NCBI RefSeq assembly: GCF_016213215.1 | Contig: NZ_JACRAW010000058.1 | Location: 1 to 44,528, forward strand | Direction: 5' to 3' | Length of the DNA: 44,528 nt | Source: Bradyrhizobium sp. | GTDB lineage: Bacteria > Pseudomonadota > Alphaproteobacteria > Rhizobiales > Xanthobacteraceae | Shown: positions 1 to 8,141 of the stretch, piece after piece | How the letters are laid out: every line of letters starts with the position of its first letter | Numbering within the stretch: position 1 is the stretch's first letter | Notes under the pieces: model-generated | What the model saw: the letters and a program-made list of their open reading frames with translations, nothing else | Database searches by the model: none | What the model was told of the DNA's origin: nothing | Position numbers and translations under genes: made by a program

Positions 1-1
1 A

Positions 2-2209
2 CCGCTGCGCGAGGCTCTGGAAGAGCGCTATCTCGCCTACGCGCTGTCCACCATCATGCACCGCGCGCTGCCGGATGCGCGCGATGGGCTCAAGCCGGTG
101 CACCGCCGCATCCTTTACGGCATGCGCCTGTTGCGGCTCGACCCCGGCTCGGGGTTCAAGAAATCGGCCAAGATCGTCGGCGACGTGATGGGTTCGTTCC
201 ATCCGCACGGCGATCAGGCGATCTATGACGCCATGGTCCGCCTCGCGCAGGATTTCTCCTCGCGGTATCCGCTCGTCGACGGCCAGGGCAACTTCGGCAA
301 TATCGATGGCGATAACGCGGCGGCCTACCGCTACACCGAAGCGCGGATGACCGACGTCGCGCGGCTTCTGCTCGACGGCATCGACGAGGACGGAGTCGAG
401 TTCCGTTCCAATTATGACGGGCAATCCAGGGAGCCGGTTGTCCTGCCCGGCGGATTCCCGAACCTGCTGGCCAACGGCGCCCAGGGCATCGCCGTCGGCA
501 TGGCGACCTCCATTCCGCCGCACAATGCCGCCGAACTGTGCGAGGCCGCGCTGCACCTGATCGAGAAGCCGGAAGCGAAGTCGAAGGCGCTCCTGAAATG
601 GGTCAAGGGCCCGGACTTCCCGACCGGCGGCATCGTCGTCGATTCTAAAGAGGCGATCGCGGAGGCCTACACCACCGGCCGCGGCTCGTTCCGCGTCCGC
701 GCCAAATGGAAACAGGAGGAGGGCGCACGGGGCACCTGGGTGGTGGTGATCACGGAGATCCCATGGCTGGTGCAGAAATCGCGGATGGTCGAGAAGATCC
801 ACGAGCTCCTCAATGAGAGAAAGTTGCCGCTGGTCGCCGACGTCAGAGATGAATCGGCGGAGGACGTCCGCCTGATTATCGAGCCGAAGTCGCGTTCGGT
901 CGATCCCGGGCTGATGATGGAGTCGCTGTTCCGGCTGACCGAGCTCGAAAGCCGCATTCCCTTGAACCTCAACGTGCTGATGAAGGGCCGCGTGCCCAGG
1001 GTGGTGGGGCTTGCCGAGTGCTTGCGCGAATGGCTCGACCATCTGCGCGACGTGCTGGTACGCCGCACCAACTACCGCAAGGCCCAGATCGAGAACCGGC
1101 TGGAGGTGCTCGGCGGTTTCCTGATCGCCTATCTGAACATCGATAAGGTGATCAAGATCATCCGGACCGAGGACGAGCCGAAGCCGGCCCTGATGAAGGC
1201 GTTCAAGCTCACCGAAGTCCAGACCGAGGCCATCCTCAACATGCGCCTGCGGAGCTTGCGCAAGCTCGAGGAAATGGAGATCCGCACCGAGGACAAGAAC
1301 CTTCGCAACGAATTGAAGGGCGTCAAGGCGGTGCTCGCCTCCGAGGCGGAGCAGTGGAAGAAGGTCGGCGAGCAGGTCGGCAAGGTGCGCGACATGTTCG
1401 GGCCCAAGACGCCGCTCGGCAAACGGCGCACCCAGTTCGCCGACGCGCCCGAGCATGATCTTGCCGCGATCGAGGAGGCCTTCGTCGAGCGCGAGCCGGT
1501 CACCGTCGTGGTCTCCGACAAGGGCTGGATTCGAACGCTCAAGGGGCAGGTTGCCGATCTCTCCGGCCTTGCTTTCAAGCAGGATGACAAGCTCGGATTC
1601 GCCTTCTTTGCGGAGACGACATCGAAGCTGCTGCTGTTCGCCACCAACGGCAAATTCTATTCGCTGGAGGTCGCCAAGCTGCCGGGCGGCCGTGGCCACG
1701 GCGAGCCCATCCGCATGTTCATCGACATGGAGCAGGAGGCTGCGCCCGTCGCGCTGTTCGTCAACAAAGGCGGGCGAAAGTTCCTGGTCGCGAGCCACGA
1801 GGGCCAGGGCTTCGTCGTCAACGAGGACGATTGCGTCGCCACGACAAAGAAGGGCAAGCAGGTCCTCAACGTCGAGATGCCGAACGAGGCGCGCGTGATC
1901 ACGACCGTCGCCGGCGATACCGTCGCGGTGATCGGCGATAACCGCAAGATGCTGGTCTTCTCGCTCGACCAGGTGCCGGAGATGGCGCGAGGCCGCGGCG
2001 TGCGTCTGCAGAAATACCGCGATGGAGGACTTTCCGACGTCGCCGTGTTCGACTCCAAGGTCGGCCTGAGCTGGAAGGACTCGGCGGGGCGCGAGTTCAG
2101 CGCCACCATGAAGGAACTGGCCGACTGGCGCGGCAACCGCGCCGATGCCGGCCGGCTGCCTCCCAAGGGTTTCCCGAAGTCGAACAAGTTCGGGCGCGTG
2201 ATCGAGTAG
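2..2209 (+). CDS. parC: DNA topoisomerase IV subunit A (5' partial)
   Basis: Breakage-reunion subunit of topoisomerase IV, which decatenates daughter chromosomes together with ParE. The open frame continues to the left edge (codon 1 at base 2, reading [19 protein letters not shown]), so the true start lies outside the window; the ATG at 56 is internal. The quinolone-determining region reads [19 protein letters not shown], and the catalytic tyrosine lies in YRYTEARM (codon 332-334). A GyrA/ParC C-terminal beta-pinwheel region follows from about base 1480. It ends [10 protein letters not shown] with TAG at 2207-2209. At the position of the classical quinolone-resistance serine (E. coli ParC Ser80) there is Gln, and Asp replaces Glu84; this may be the normal alphaproteobacterial form. 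GyrA is less likely, because the protein ends without a long C-terminal extension and the [13 protein letters not shown] version is, as I recall, typical of alphaproteobacterial ParC. Confidence 0.95.
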   Translation, partial: PLREALEERYLAYALSTIMHRALPDARDGLKPVHRRILYGMRLLRLDPGSGFKKSAKIVGDVMGSFHPHGDQAIYDAMVRLAQDFSSRYPLVDGQGNFGNIDGDNAAAYRYTEARMTDVARLLLDGIDEDGVEFRSNYDGQSREPVVLPGGFPNLLANGAQGIAVGMATSIPPHNAAELCEAALHLIEKPEAKSKALLKWVKGPDFPTGGIVVDSKEAIAEAYTTGRGSFRVRAKWKQEEGARGTWVVVITEIPWLVQKSRMVEKIHELLNERKLPLVADVRDESAEDVRLIIEPKSRSVDPGLMMESLFRLTELESRIPLNLNVLMKGRVPRVVGLAECLREWLDHLRDVLVRRTNYRKAQIENRLEVLGGFLIAYLNIDKVIKIIRTEDEPKPALMKAFKLTEVQTEAILNMRLRSLRKLEEMEIRTEDKNLRNELKGVKAVLASEAEQWKKVGEQVGKVRDMFGPKTPLGKRRTQFADAPEHDLAAIEEAFVEREPVTVVVSDKGWIRTLKGQVADLSGLAFKQDDKLGFAFFAETTSKLLLFATNGKFYSLEVAKLPGGRGHGEPIRMFIDMEQEAAPVALFVNKGGRKFLVASHEGQGFVVNEDDCVATTKKGKQVLNVEMPNEARVITTVAGDTVAVIGDNRKMLVFSLDQVPEMARGRGVRLQKYRDGGLSDVAVFDSKVGLSWKDSAGREFSATMKELADWRGNRADAGRLPPKGFPKSNKFGRVIE

Positions 2210-2303
2210 GGGAGTCATTTAGCTGGCGCCCCTTCAGATGGTGGGGATGAACACTGTCATTTCTGCCAACGGGTCGGCGCAAAGCGCCGCCCCCTGCATT
2301 CAC

Positions 2304-2425
2304 ATCGTCGTTGCGAGCGGAGCGAAAGATCTCGCCACTTCGTCGTTGCGAGCGAAGCGAAGCAATCCAGACTGCATCCGCGGATACGTTCTGGATTGCT
2401 TCGTCGCTTCGCTCCTCGCAATGAC
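2304..2425. repeat. Palindromic intergenic repeat, family A, copy 1
   Basis: The left arm at 2341-2371 (GTTGCGAGCGAAGCGAAGCA followed by ATCCAGA) is nearly the reverse complement of the right arm at 2390-2425, giving a long imperfect hairpin with a spacer of about 18 bases. A partial extra left arm (GTTGCGAGCGGAGCGAAAG) starts at 2307. The same arms recur at 11991-12077 and 41453-41534, so this is a dispersed REP/MITE-like element. Here it lies downstream of parC, where its hairpin could stabilise or end the transcript. Confidence 0.85.
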
Positions 2426-2469
2426 GTCATGAGACACGACTCCGCATTCTCGCGGCATGTTCTGTCCGA

Positions 2470-2990
2470 GCTTTGCGTGATCTCCTCACCCTCTTATCTG
2501 ACAGAGGGTGCAGGGAAGACCGGGTGCCGGCTGGCACCCGTGGCCCGCTGTGCGCAGGCTCTGCGCAAAATGCACAGCGGGAAAACCACAGGGCAGCCGA
2601 GACATCCCGGCCTTCCCTGCGCAGTGGCTTTACGGCTTATGCCGAGCTCTCCCCGGAGACGAATTCCTCTTGCCTCCGTCGCTTGCGGATTGACGACGAC
2701 ATCGACCCGGTTGGGCGATGTCGCCTCCGCAAGCTTGACACCAGCAACGGGTGCCAGGACCACACGGTTTTGCCGTACGCTGCAGCGCCGTTCGTCCTGC
2801 GCGACGCAGATCGCTCACGGTTTGATCCGCCCTGCGATTGCCATGCGCGCCGACGCCCGCGTCCACCGCATCCCACACCGCGTTTCGTGACGACCGCGAA
2901 CCGCCCCTTTGACGGGTGAGACACGAGGCCTATACGCCAATTCCGAATTCGGTAAAAGAGAAATATTTTTGCGGCGGGGGCTTGACGGGA
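2470..2990. repeat. Hairpin-rich dispersed element carrying spurious ORFs
   Basis: This stretch has at least four strong hairpins: 2487-2494 with 2503-2510 (CACCCTCT/AGAGGGTG); 2521-2528 with 2533-2540 (CGGGTGCC/GGCACCCG); 2544-2553 with 2572-2581 (CCCGCTGTGC/GCACAGCGGG); and a nested one, 2681-2689 with 2726-2734 (GCTTGCGGA/TCCGCAAGC), enclosing 2698-2704 with 2716-2722. All six frames give low-complexity Arg/Pro/Ser-rich ORFs of 60-165 codons with no family look. Translations such as GAGKTGCRLAPVARCAQ and ATGARTTRFCRTLQ resemble hypothetical proteins I remember from many Bradyrhizobium annotations, which points to a multicopy element and not a gene. The boundaries are approximate. Whether it is transcribed is unknown. 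Confidence 0.6.
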
Positions 2991-3236
2991 TTTGGAGCGA
3001 TTTGCCTGTCGGGCAGAGGGCGGAGGCAACCGGGGCCAAATCGCTTTAGCCGAGGCATGTTCGCTTTCCAGGACAAAGCCGAAGTTCATGCTCAGGCGGA
3101 GGACTTCCGTGTTTGATCGGAGGCGGACTTCACCCCTCTGGTACTCCGGCTACGCGCATGCCTGAAGCGATAACGGCGGATCAGGCATTTCGGAATGAGG
3201 TCGAAGCGGTCTTGACTCACAGGCTCAAGAGCAAAT
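2991..3236. other. Intergenic, no gene seen
   Basis: Between the dispersed element and the stop of the DUF2182 gene I see only short frames without family features or ribosome binding sites. An inverted ATTCCGAATTCGGT-like motif and an AT-rich run (AAATATTTTTG) near 2940-2975 could be the edge of the dispersed element. Confidence 0.4.
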
Positions 3237-4070
3237 TCAGGCAAAAATCAGCGGCCGCGCAAGGAGGGCGATGCCACAGACAACGAGGACGACGCCGGCA
3301 AACCGGGCGAGAGTAACTCCGCCTGGCAGCACCTTTTGCACAAGCACAATAGTCGCGAGGAACGCCACCCAGATCAGGTTCATGACGCCACCCACGAAAA
3401 GCAGGAGCATCAGCGCCCAGCAACAGCCGACGCAGTAGGCGCCGTGCTCCACGCCCATGCGGAACGCTCCCAATTGGCCCGGGCGCATGTGACGCGGGAT
3501 CCACTCGAGCGGCGACCGGCAATGCACGAGGCAGCGCTCCTTCAGCGGCGTGAACTCGAAGAGCCCCGCCGCGATGAACACTGTGCCACCAAGCACGGCA
3601 CTCGTCGTCGCCATCTGCATGGATATGAGGCCAGTGTGCGACAGCACCGTCTGCGCCGCCGCCGCGGCGATTGAGAATGCACTCCAGATGGCGAAGTAGC
3701 CGGCGACGAAGGAGGCGATCCGGTCCGTCGCAGTCCGCTTACGCTCCAACGCCGAGAAGAGCAGGATTGTCGGCGCCGCGCTCGGCATCATCATGCCGAC
3801 CATCATCACCACCCACATCAGCGCGACCAGGAAGAAGTTGACTGTTGCATCCGCAAGCGCCGCCGCTCCCGGACTCAGAGCGGCGCCGAGCATCGTCGAC
3901 GCGGCGTCCCCGACCGGCATCCCCATCATCCGCGCTGCCATACCCTCCATTGTCTCCATCTGCAGCGATAGATGGATCAAGAAGAGCCAAGACAGCAGGC
4001 AGAAGCCGGCAAGGCTCGCTGCAACGAGCCTGTCGCGCCTCAGGACGGATTCAAGCGCACTGCCTGTCAA
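3237..4070 (-). CDS. DUF2182 polytopic membrane protein
   Basis: A 277-residue predicted integral membrane protein of the DUF2182 family, sometimes described as predicted metal-binding; its biochemical role is not established. Family signatures visible are the Met-rich helix MMVGMMMPSA (about residues 90-100), the cysteine motif LKERCLVHCRSP (about 177-188) and GAYCVGCCWALM (about 208-220). I count about seven hydrophobic segments. The only start in this frame near the N-terminus is TTG at 4070, without a clear Shine-Dalgarno site, and it lies nine bases after the stop of the DUF1326 gene in the same frame. Expression therefore probably depends on translational coupling. DUF1326-DUF2182 pairs are common in proteobacteria, so the two products probably act together, possibly in handling a metal or a small thiol compound. 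Confidence 0.82.
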   Translation of the reverse strand: MTGSALESVLRRDRLVAASLAGFCLLSWLFLIHLSLQMETMEGMAARMMGMPVGDAASTMLGAALSPGAAALADATVNFFLVALMWVVMMVGMMMPSAAPTILLFSALERKRTATDRIASFVAGYFAIWSAFSIAAAAAQTVLSHTGLISMQMATTSAVLGGTVFIAAGLFEFTPLKERCLVHCRSPLEWIPRHMRPGQLGAFRMGVEHGAYCVGCCWALMLLLFVGGVMNLIWVAFLATIVLVQKVLPGGVTLARFAGVVLVVCGIALLARPLIFA

Positions 4071-4079
4071 AGCCTGTGC

Positions 4080-4715
4080 TCAGTGTATGACCCCGTTTGG
4101 CCCCATGTGCAGCATGCAGAAATGCGCGTGGCGGCCAGTCCAGTCATTTTCGATCGTGCCCATGGTCTTCGCCGTGCTACTCGCAAATTCCGCCTCGATA
4201 TATTCGAAGCCGTGCGGCAGCACGACCCTGGCGCGATGCTCTTCGCCGGTGACAGGATTGCGGATCGGCTCGCTTTTGACGTCAATAATTCCGGCGACCG
4301 AGAAATGGCCTCTGCGCTTCTCTTGGTCGACTTCGAACTCGATCGGCGCGAACAGCGGCTCGTGGAAGGTCTCGGTCATTGCCGCGACAACGTTGAAGAT
4401 AGTCGCGAACTGTTCGGTCTCCTGCCCGGTCAGGATCTTCAGGAGGGCTTCGCGCTGTTGTTTGTCGGCCCGCTCGTCGATGATGGCCAAGGCTTCGCCG
4501 TGCCCCTCATGGATCGCTCCCGGCCAGGCAAGGATCGTGGCGGTCTTCAGTCCGTCCAGCCGGACCTCGCCGAAATGACCCTCGTCGACGCGCAGGGCTA
4601 CGACCGCGCGGCAGTTGCCTCTTGTCGGCCGCGCATCGAATTGGCAGGGGCATCCCCAGTCGCAGTTGCAGGTGCCTAGCTCCGGTCCCTTGATCATCCA
4701 ATCGACGTAGGCCAT
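4080..4715 (-). CDS. DUF1326 family protein
   Basis: A 211-residue protein with the DUF1326 hallmark near the N-terminus: MAYVDWMIKGPELGTCNCDW, then GCPCQFDA. The paired CxC/CxC cysteines suggest metal or redox chemistry. It ends with HFCMLHMGPNGVIH. A longer frame begins at 4796, but the ATG at 4715 has GGAGGA at 4721-4726 in ideal position and matches the family N-terminus, so I chose it. No signal peptide or membrane segment is seen, so it is probably cytoplasmic. Its stop TGA (4082-4080) is in frame with the following DUF2182 gene, only four sense codons before that gene's TTG start. Function unknown; co-occurrence with DUF2182 is its most informative property. Confidence 0.85.
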   Translation of the reverse strand: MAYVDWMIKGPELGTCNCDWGCPCQFDARPTRGNCRAVVALRVDEGHFGEVRLDGLKTATILAWPGAIHEGHGEALAIIDERADKQQREALLKILTGQETEQFATIFNVVAAMTETFHEPLFAPIEFEVDQEKRRGHFSVAGIIDVKSEPIRNPVTGEEHRARVVLPHGFEYIEAEFASSTAKTMGTIENDWTGRHAHFCMLHMGPNGVIH

Positions 4716-5351
4716 GGCAATCCTCCAGTTCTGACGATAGCTGATGAAGGAGGTTCGATTTTGCCACAGGCGGTGGAAGTGATCCAGTGCGCGCACCAGC
4801 CCGTCGAACAGAGAGCGACAAAGAGTCCGCCACGTGGGCTGAAGTCGTTTTGAGCTTCGCGAAGTACCGCCGAAAACGTCTTGGCAATCTGTTAGGTCAA
4901 CAATTCTGGCTTATGGTCGTCCGTCGGTCACGTACTTTTCGTGCGACGAACCTAGCATTGCGGCACCCAGTTTCCCACAGGACCGCATTGCGATGTGCAT
5001 CGGTCATCCTGAAATGTCTGGTCTTGGGCCGATACCGACCAAGACCAATGCTTATCTGCGTGTCGGCTGTCTGAAGTGGACCGGAAGTGACCTGCATCGG
5101 CCAAGACCGGAGAGCGTGAGCCGAAGCGGACGAACTTGGAATTGCTGGTCGTCTCGACTTTCCCGAAAGTTTTCGACAGGCGCAGCGTCCGGGCTTCCGA
5201 CCAACATAGTAGACGAGCGATAATTTCATCCTCCTACGCGGTTATGAGGGGCAATATCGTCGACGGATCAGAGGCTCGCGACATATCGCTCGCGGGCCTC
5301 TTTCCCAGCAGTGGAGGCCGGCGTTGCTGCTAGCCGGCACGCTGCTGCCGT
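4716..5351. other. Intergenic region between amidase and DUF1326 genes
   Basis: About 635 bases with no convincing gene; the short ORFs on both strands lack family features and good ribosome binding sites. The 5030-5130 part has loosely repeated GGCC(G/A)A-containing strings (CTTGGGCCGATACCGACCAAGACC, split at 5031-5056, and CATCGGCCAAGACCGG at 5095-5110) and may be a decayed repeat or gene remnant. The 3' end holds two hairpins described separately. The DUF1326 promoter should lie here. Confidence 0.4.
5271..5338. terminator. Two hairpins downstream of the amidase gene
   Basis: Hairpin one: GAGGCTCGCG (5271-5280) pairs with CGCGGGCCTC (5291-5300) with one G-U wobble, and is followed on the plus strand by TTT. 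Hairpin two: GCCGGC at 5317-5322 and 5333-5338. Both sit just past the amidase stop at 5352 (minus strand). The U-run is on the wrong strand for the amidase, so terminator function is only inferred. Confidence 0.4.
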
Positions 5352-7004
5352 CTACCCGACGATCTGGAACGCGTCAGCCGCACGCAACACGGTGCCGTCC
5401 TCCCAGTGCCGTCCGATCAGCATCACGCCGACAGGGAGCCCTGCCGACATGCCTGCCGAAAGCGAGACGGCAGGATGGCCGGTGACGTCGAACGGGCAAG
5501 TGTTGGAGATCATTTCGAGTGCCCGCGCAACGTACTCCTCGCGGCTTGCGTCCGGGGCCGGGAGCAGCGTGGCTTTCAAAGGTAGAGTGGGCATGAGCAG
5601 CAGATCTACGCCGCTTAGCGCCTCATCATAAGCGGCGCGCAGCACCCGCGCGAGGTTTTGAGCCTTGGCGTAGTAGCGCCCCTGGTAGTTGTCCTGCATG
5701 TACTGGCCGAGCAGGACAACGAGCTTGACGGTCTCCGAAAGGTCGTTGGCGCGCACCCGCCGGCTCCGGCCGTAGAAGTCCAGGAGCGAAGTTGTGTAGT
5801 GTCCCTGCCAGTTGGTTCCCATGCTGTTGCCGGCGACCATCAGCGCCGTGGCTCCCTCGACGGCGATAGCGTTCCAGATGTGGATGCCGTCGCGATGCAG
5901 GGGGATCGATACCTCGCTCACGGTCGCCCCCGCTCGCGCCAAGCGCTGCGCCGCCTCGCGTACCATGGCGTCGACGTCGGGCTCGGAATTGGGCCAGCCG
6001 AAGCCTTCCTTGACGATCCCGATCCGCAGCCCGCGCGCATGTCCGGTGAGTTGCTTTGTGTACGCCTCCGTACGCAGTCCCGCGGGTTGGCGCGGGTCGA
6101 GGCCATCGGCCCCGGCCAGTACCTCGAGAAGCTGGGCGGCATCGCCGGCGGTACGGGCAATGGGCCCGGTATGATCAAGCGTCAATTCAATCGGGAAGAC
6201 GCCTGTGTATGGCACAAGCCCTCGAGTGGGCTTGTGGCCAACCGCTCCGCAGAAAGAACTGGGAATTCGGATCGACCCTCCCTGGTCGCCCCCGATGGCC
6301 ATGTCGCACTCACCGGCGACGACGAGCGCGGCGCTGCCGCTGGAGGAGCCTCCGGCAGATCGCTTCGGATCGTGCGGATTGAGCACGGGCCCGGTGTCGG
6401 AGGTATGGCTTCCGCCCGAGAAGCAAAGATGCTCACACACGGCCTTGCCGATGATCTCCCCACCGGCGTCAAGGATGCGGGTCACGATGGTCGCGTCCAC
6501 GTCGGGGACATAGCCCTCCAGCACGTTGGAACCGTTCATCATCGGGATGCCGGCGACGCACACATTGTCTTTGATGGCGATTTTCTTTCCCGCGAGAGGC
6601 CCCGACGTTGCGCCTTTGATCGAACACCTCCAGTACCAGGCGTTGAGCCGATTATCCGAGGCGGGTGGACGGAACCCCGCTTCCCGCGGGTACTTCACCG
6701 CCAACGTCGGCTCCGCGAACTGGTCCAGGCGACGGTACGACGCGAGCACGCCGTCCATGAGGTTGCGAAACGAGGTCAGATCGTCGCGGCTGAGATTCAA
6801 GTGGTAGGATCCGGCGATGCGCTCCAGCTCGGAGAGCGGTGGTTTGCGCAGAATTCGCGGCGCCGTTGCCGCTGGGGGTGGCGCCTGGACGCCCGGCGCG
6901 GCCGTCGCACGGACGGGCGTCGTCGCAGCGACGACTGTTGCCGCTACTCCGGTCGTGCCGGCATGAAGGAAGCGACGACGCGAATAGTTAAGCGATGCTC
7001 GCAT
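5352..7004 (-). CDS. Amidase-signature family hydrolase with Tat signal
   Basis: A 550-residue amidase-signature enzyme, predicted to hydrolyse a C-N (amide) bond; the substrate cannot be told from sequence. The N-terminus MRASLNYSRRRFLHAGTTG followed by an Ala-rich hydrophobic stretch and a Pro/Ala linker is a twin-arginine signal, so export to the periplasm is likely. The Ser-cisSer-Lys triad is present: Lys in GKKIAIKDN, the cis-Ser in SAGGSSSGSAALV and the nucleophile in IGGDQGGSIRIPSS. The start ATG at 7004 has GGAGGA at 7011-7016. Length is slightly above the usual 460-500 because of the signal and linker. It stands alone between two long intergenic regions. GatA is ruled out by the Tat signal and the absence of GatB/GatC. 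Confidence 0.88.
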   Translation of the reverse strand: MRASLNYSRRRFLHAGTTGVAATVVAATTPVRATAAPGVQAPPPAATAPRILRKPPLSELERIAGSYHLNLSRDDLTSFRNLMDGVLASYRRLDQFAEPTLAVKYPREAGFRPPASDNRLNAWYWRCSIKGATSGPLAGKKIAIKDNVCVAGIPMMNGSNVLEGYVPDVDATIVTRILDAGGEIIGKAVCEHLCFSGGSHTSDTGPVLNPHDPKRSAGGSSSGSAALVVAGECDMAIGGDQGGSIRIPSSFCGAVGHKPTRGLVPYTGVFPIELTLDHTGPIARTAGDAAQLLEVLAGADGLDPRQPAGLRTEAYTKQLTGHARGLRIGIVKEGFGWPNSEPDVDAMVREAAQRLARAGATVSEVSIPLHRDGIHIWNAIAVEGATALMVAGNSMGTNWQGHYTTSLLDFYGRSRRVRANDLSETVKLVVLLGQYMQDNYQGRYYAKAQNLARVLRAAYDEALSGVDLLLMPTLPLKATLLPAPDASREEYVARALEMISNTCPFDVTGHPAVSLSAGMSAGLPVGVMLIGRHWEDGTVLRAADAFQIVG

Positions 7005-7827
7005 AGCATATCCTCCCTCGACCTATTGGTTGACTTCTTGATCCACCGCTCGCCGTAAGTGTCGTGGACTGTCTGGTGGTCGGCAGCCGCACAATCCTAA
7101 GAGGGCCCTCGATGCTGCGGCCGGCGTGCCATGCCGCAAACATCACAATGAGCCCCTGCATCCGGACAAGCTGAAGCGCAGCAGCCGCATGAGGTCGTAA
7201 GGCGCGGCCGAACTGACCGATTGCGGCGATTAAGGCCGCTACGGGATGCCTCCGGCATCCTTGCGCGGACTGCGGAGCGACGTGCCGTCCAGCAACCAGA
7301 TTATCGTGCAGCCACGGGCGATCTTCAAGAGCTTGCGTTGTTGCGGTCGCGCTCTGCGCTCATCAGCCACGTCGCGGAACACCTCGACCGTGGGGACGCA
7401 CTCACGCTCAAACCACGCGGCTGATGACTCTTCTCGGCCCATCGCGTCAACAAAGCATGTTCACTCTTGCGCTGCCCTCGGGAGGCAAGTGAGCGAGCGC
7501 CGCAAGACATAGGGATGCCGCATAACAGCCTTTGTCGGTCATGCTTGCCACAGGGAACCCGCCCGCGCGTCAATAGCCGATCAACTATACCCTTGGAGTT
7601 TCGATCCAATTCGGCTCGGCTCGCAACTGCACTGCACCGCAGCCTGCGCGCCTTTATGAAATTCCTATAACTTTGCCGCAGCCACCCTCTCGAAAACCTA
7701 CGTCATCAGTGGCACCTGAGCGCCGTGAAATCCGAGACGGGCGCTGAATTCACCAATGATCCGTCGCAAGTGGCTTTCCGGAAGTTGAGGAATGGTTGTG
7801 CCTCATTGGCGCAACGAGGAGCATCTC
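7005..7827. other. Long intergenic region upstream of the kdp operon
   Basis: About 820 bases without a supportable gene. A perfect short hairpin, GGATGCC-TCC-GGCATCC, lies at 7244-7260. Short frames on both strands around 7221-7670 have no recognisable domain and may be remains of a decayed gene. The last 180 bases become more AT-rich and should hold the kdp promoter. Confidence 0.4.
7650..7674 (+). promoter_or_regulatory. Candidate kdp promoter / KdpE target
   Basis: An AT-rich island (TTTATGAAATTCCTATAACT) contains a -10-like TATAAC at 7666-7671, but no good -35 lies 17 bases upstream (CCTGCG), as would suit an activator-dependent promoter. KdpE is known to bind T-rich DNA just upstream of kdpFABC in E. 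coli. It is about 155 bases before the first small ORF. Inference only. Confidence 0.3.
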
Positions 7828-7911
7828 ATGATGGACATTTTGATGCTGGCGCTTGCCTTCGGCTTCTTTGCGCTAGGGATCGCCTACACCTACGCCTGCG
7901 AACGGCTGTGA
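7828..7911 (+). CDS. Small membrane protein upstream of kdpF (27 aa)
   Basis: The ORF reads MMDILMLALAFGFFALGIAY and then TYACERL: one transmembrane helix followed by a short charged tail. GAGGAG at 7816-7821 lies six bases before the ATG. Its TGA (7909-7911) overlaps the AGGAG that serves kdpF, so the two are translationally coupled. I remember very similar short ORFs ahead of kdpF in other Bradyrhizobium-type genomes. Position and hydrophobicity suggest an accessory subunit of the Kdp complex or a leader for coupling; no function is proven. Confidence 0.7.
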   Translation: MMDILMLALAFGFFALGIAYTYACERL

Positions 7912-7922
7912 GGAGCAAGACA

Positions 7923-8012
7923 ATGATGTTCGACTATTCGCTCGCGGGCGCCGTGTCGCTCGGTCTTCTCCTTTACCTGACCTACGCGCTGCTGCGCCCC
8001 GAGCGTTTCTGA
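7923..8012 (+). CDS. kdpF: K+-transporting ATPase subunit KdpF
   Basis: A 29-residue single-helix protein (MMFDYSLAGAVSLGLLLYL, then TYALLRPERF). The C-terminal ALLRPERF is the typical KdpF ending. KdpF is a small lipid-like subunit that stabilises the KdpABC complex in the inner membrane. Ribosome binding site AGGAG is at 7911-7915, seven bases before the ATG; a second ATG at 7926 is also possible. A longer frame upstream (from 7725) exists, but it has no ribosome binding site and would overlap the preceding small ORF. Confidence 0.92.
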   Translation: MMFDYSLAGAVSLGLLLYLTYALLRPERF

Positions 8013-8020
8013 CGAAAGCG

Positions 8021-8125
8021 ATGCTGCTGCTCGGCCAGCTGCTGCTGGCGGACGCGCTGCTCGTCGCGCTCCTGCTCGTAACGCTTCGCGCGGTGCTGCG
8101 CGCGGGACGCCGATCCAAGGATTGA
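8021..8125 (+). CDS. Hydrophobic small ORF between kdpF and kdpA (34 aa)
   Basis: The frame starts eight bases after the kdpF stop and ends 16 bases before the kdpA start. It encodes about 22 hydrophobic residues ([20 protein letters not shown]) followed by a basic tail ([12 protein letters not shown]), the layout of a single-pass membrane peptide with a cytoplasmic C-terminus. The ribosome binding site is weak (GAAAG), so translation would rely on coupling to kdpF. I do not recognise a family. The strong Leu/Ala bias could also arise by chance from GC-rich CTG/GCG codons, so this is a candidate and not an established gene. Confidence 0.4.
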   Translation: MLLLGQLLLADALLVALLLVTLRAVLRAGRRSKD

Positions 8126-8141
8126 TGCCAAGGATAGAACA

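Noticed and set aside
2396..2919. ORFs of 164 and 148 codons in the region after parC
   Set aside because: They lie in a hairpin-rich repeat, are Arg/Ser/Pro-rich in all frames and have no ribosome binding sites; I treat them as annotation artefacts of the repeat.
4897..5229. A 110-codon minus-strand ORF upstream of the DUF1326 gene
   Set aside because: No domain, basic low-complexity composition and no Shine-Dalgarno; possibly a decayed repeat.
7725..8012. A 95-codon ORF ending in KdpF
   Set aside because: Only the last 29 codons are KdpF-like; the upstream part overlaps another small ORF and has no start signal.
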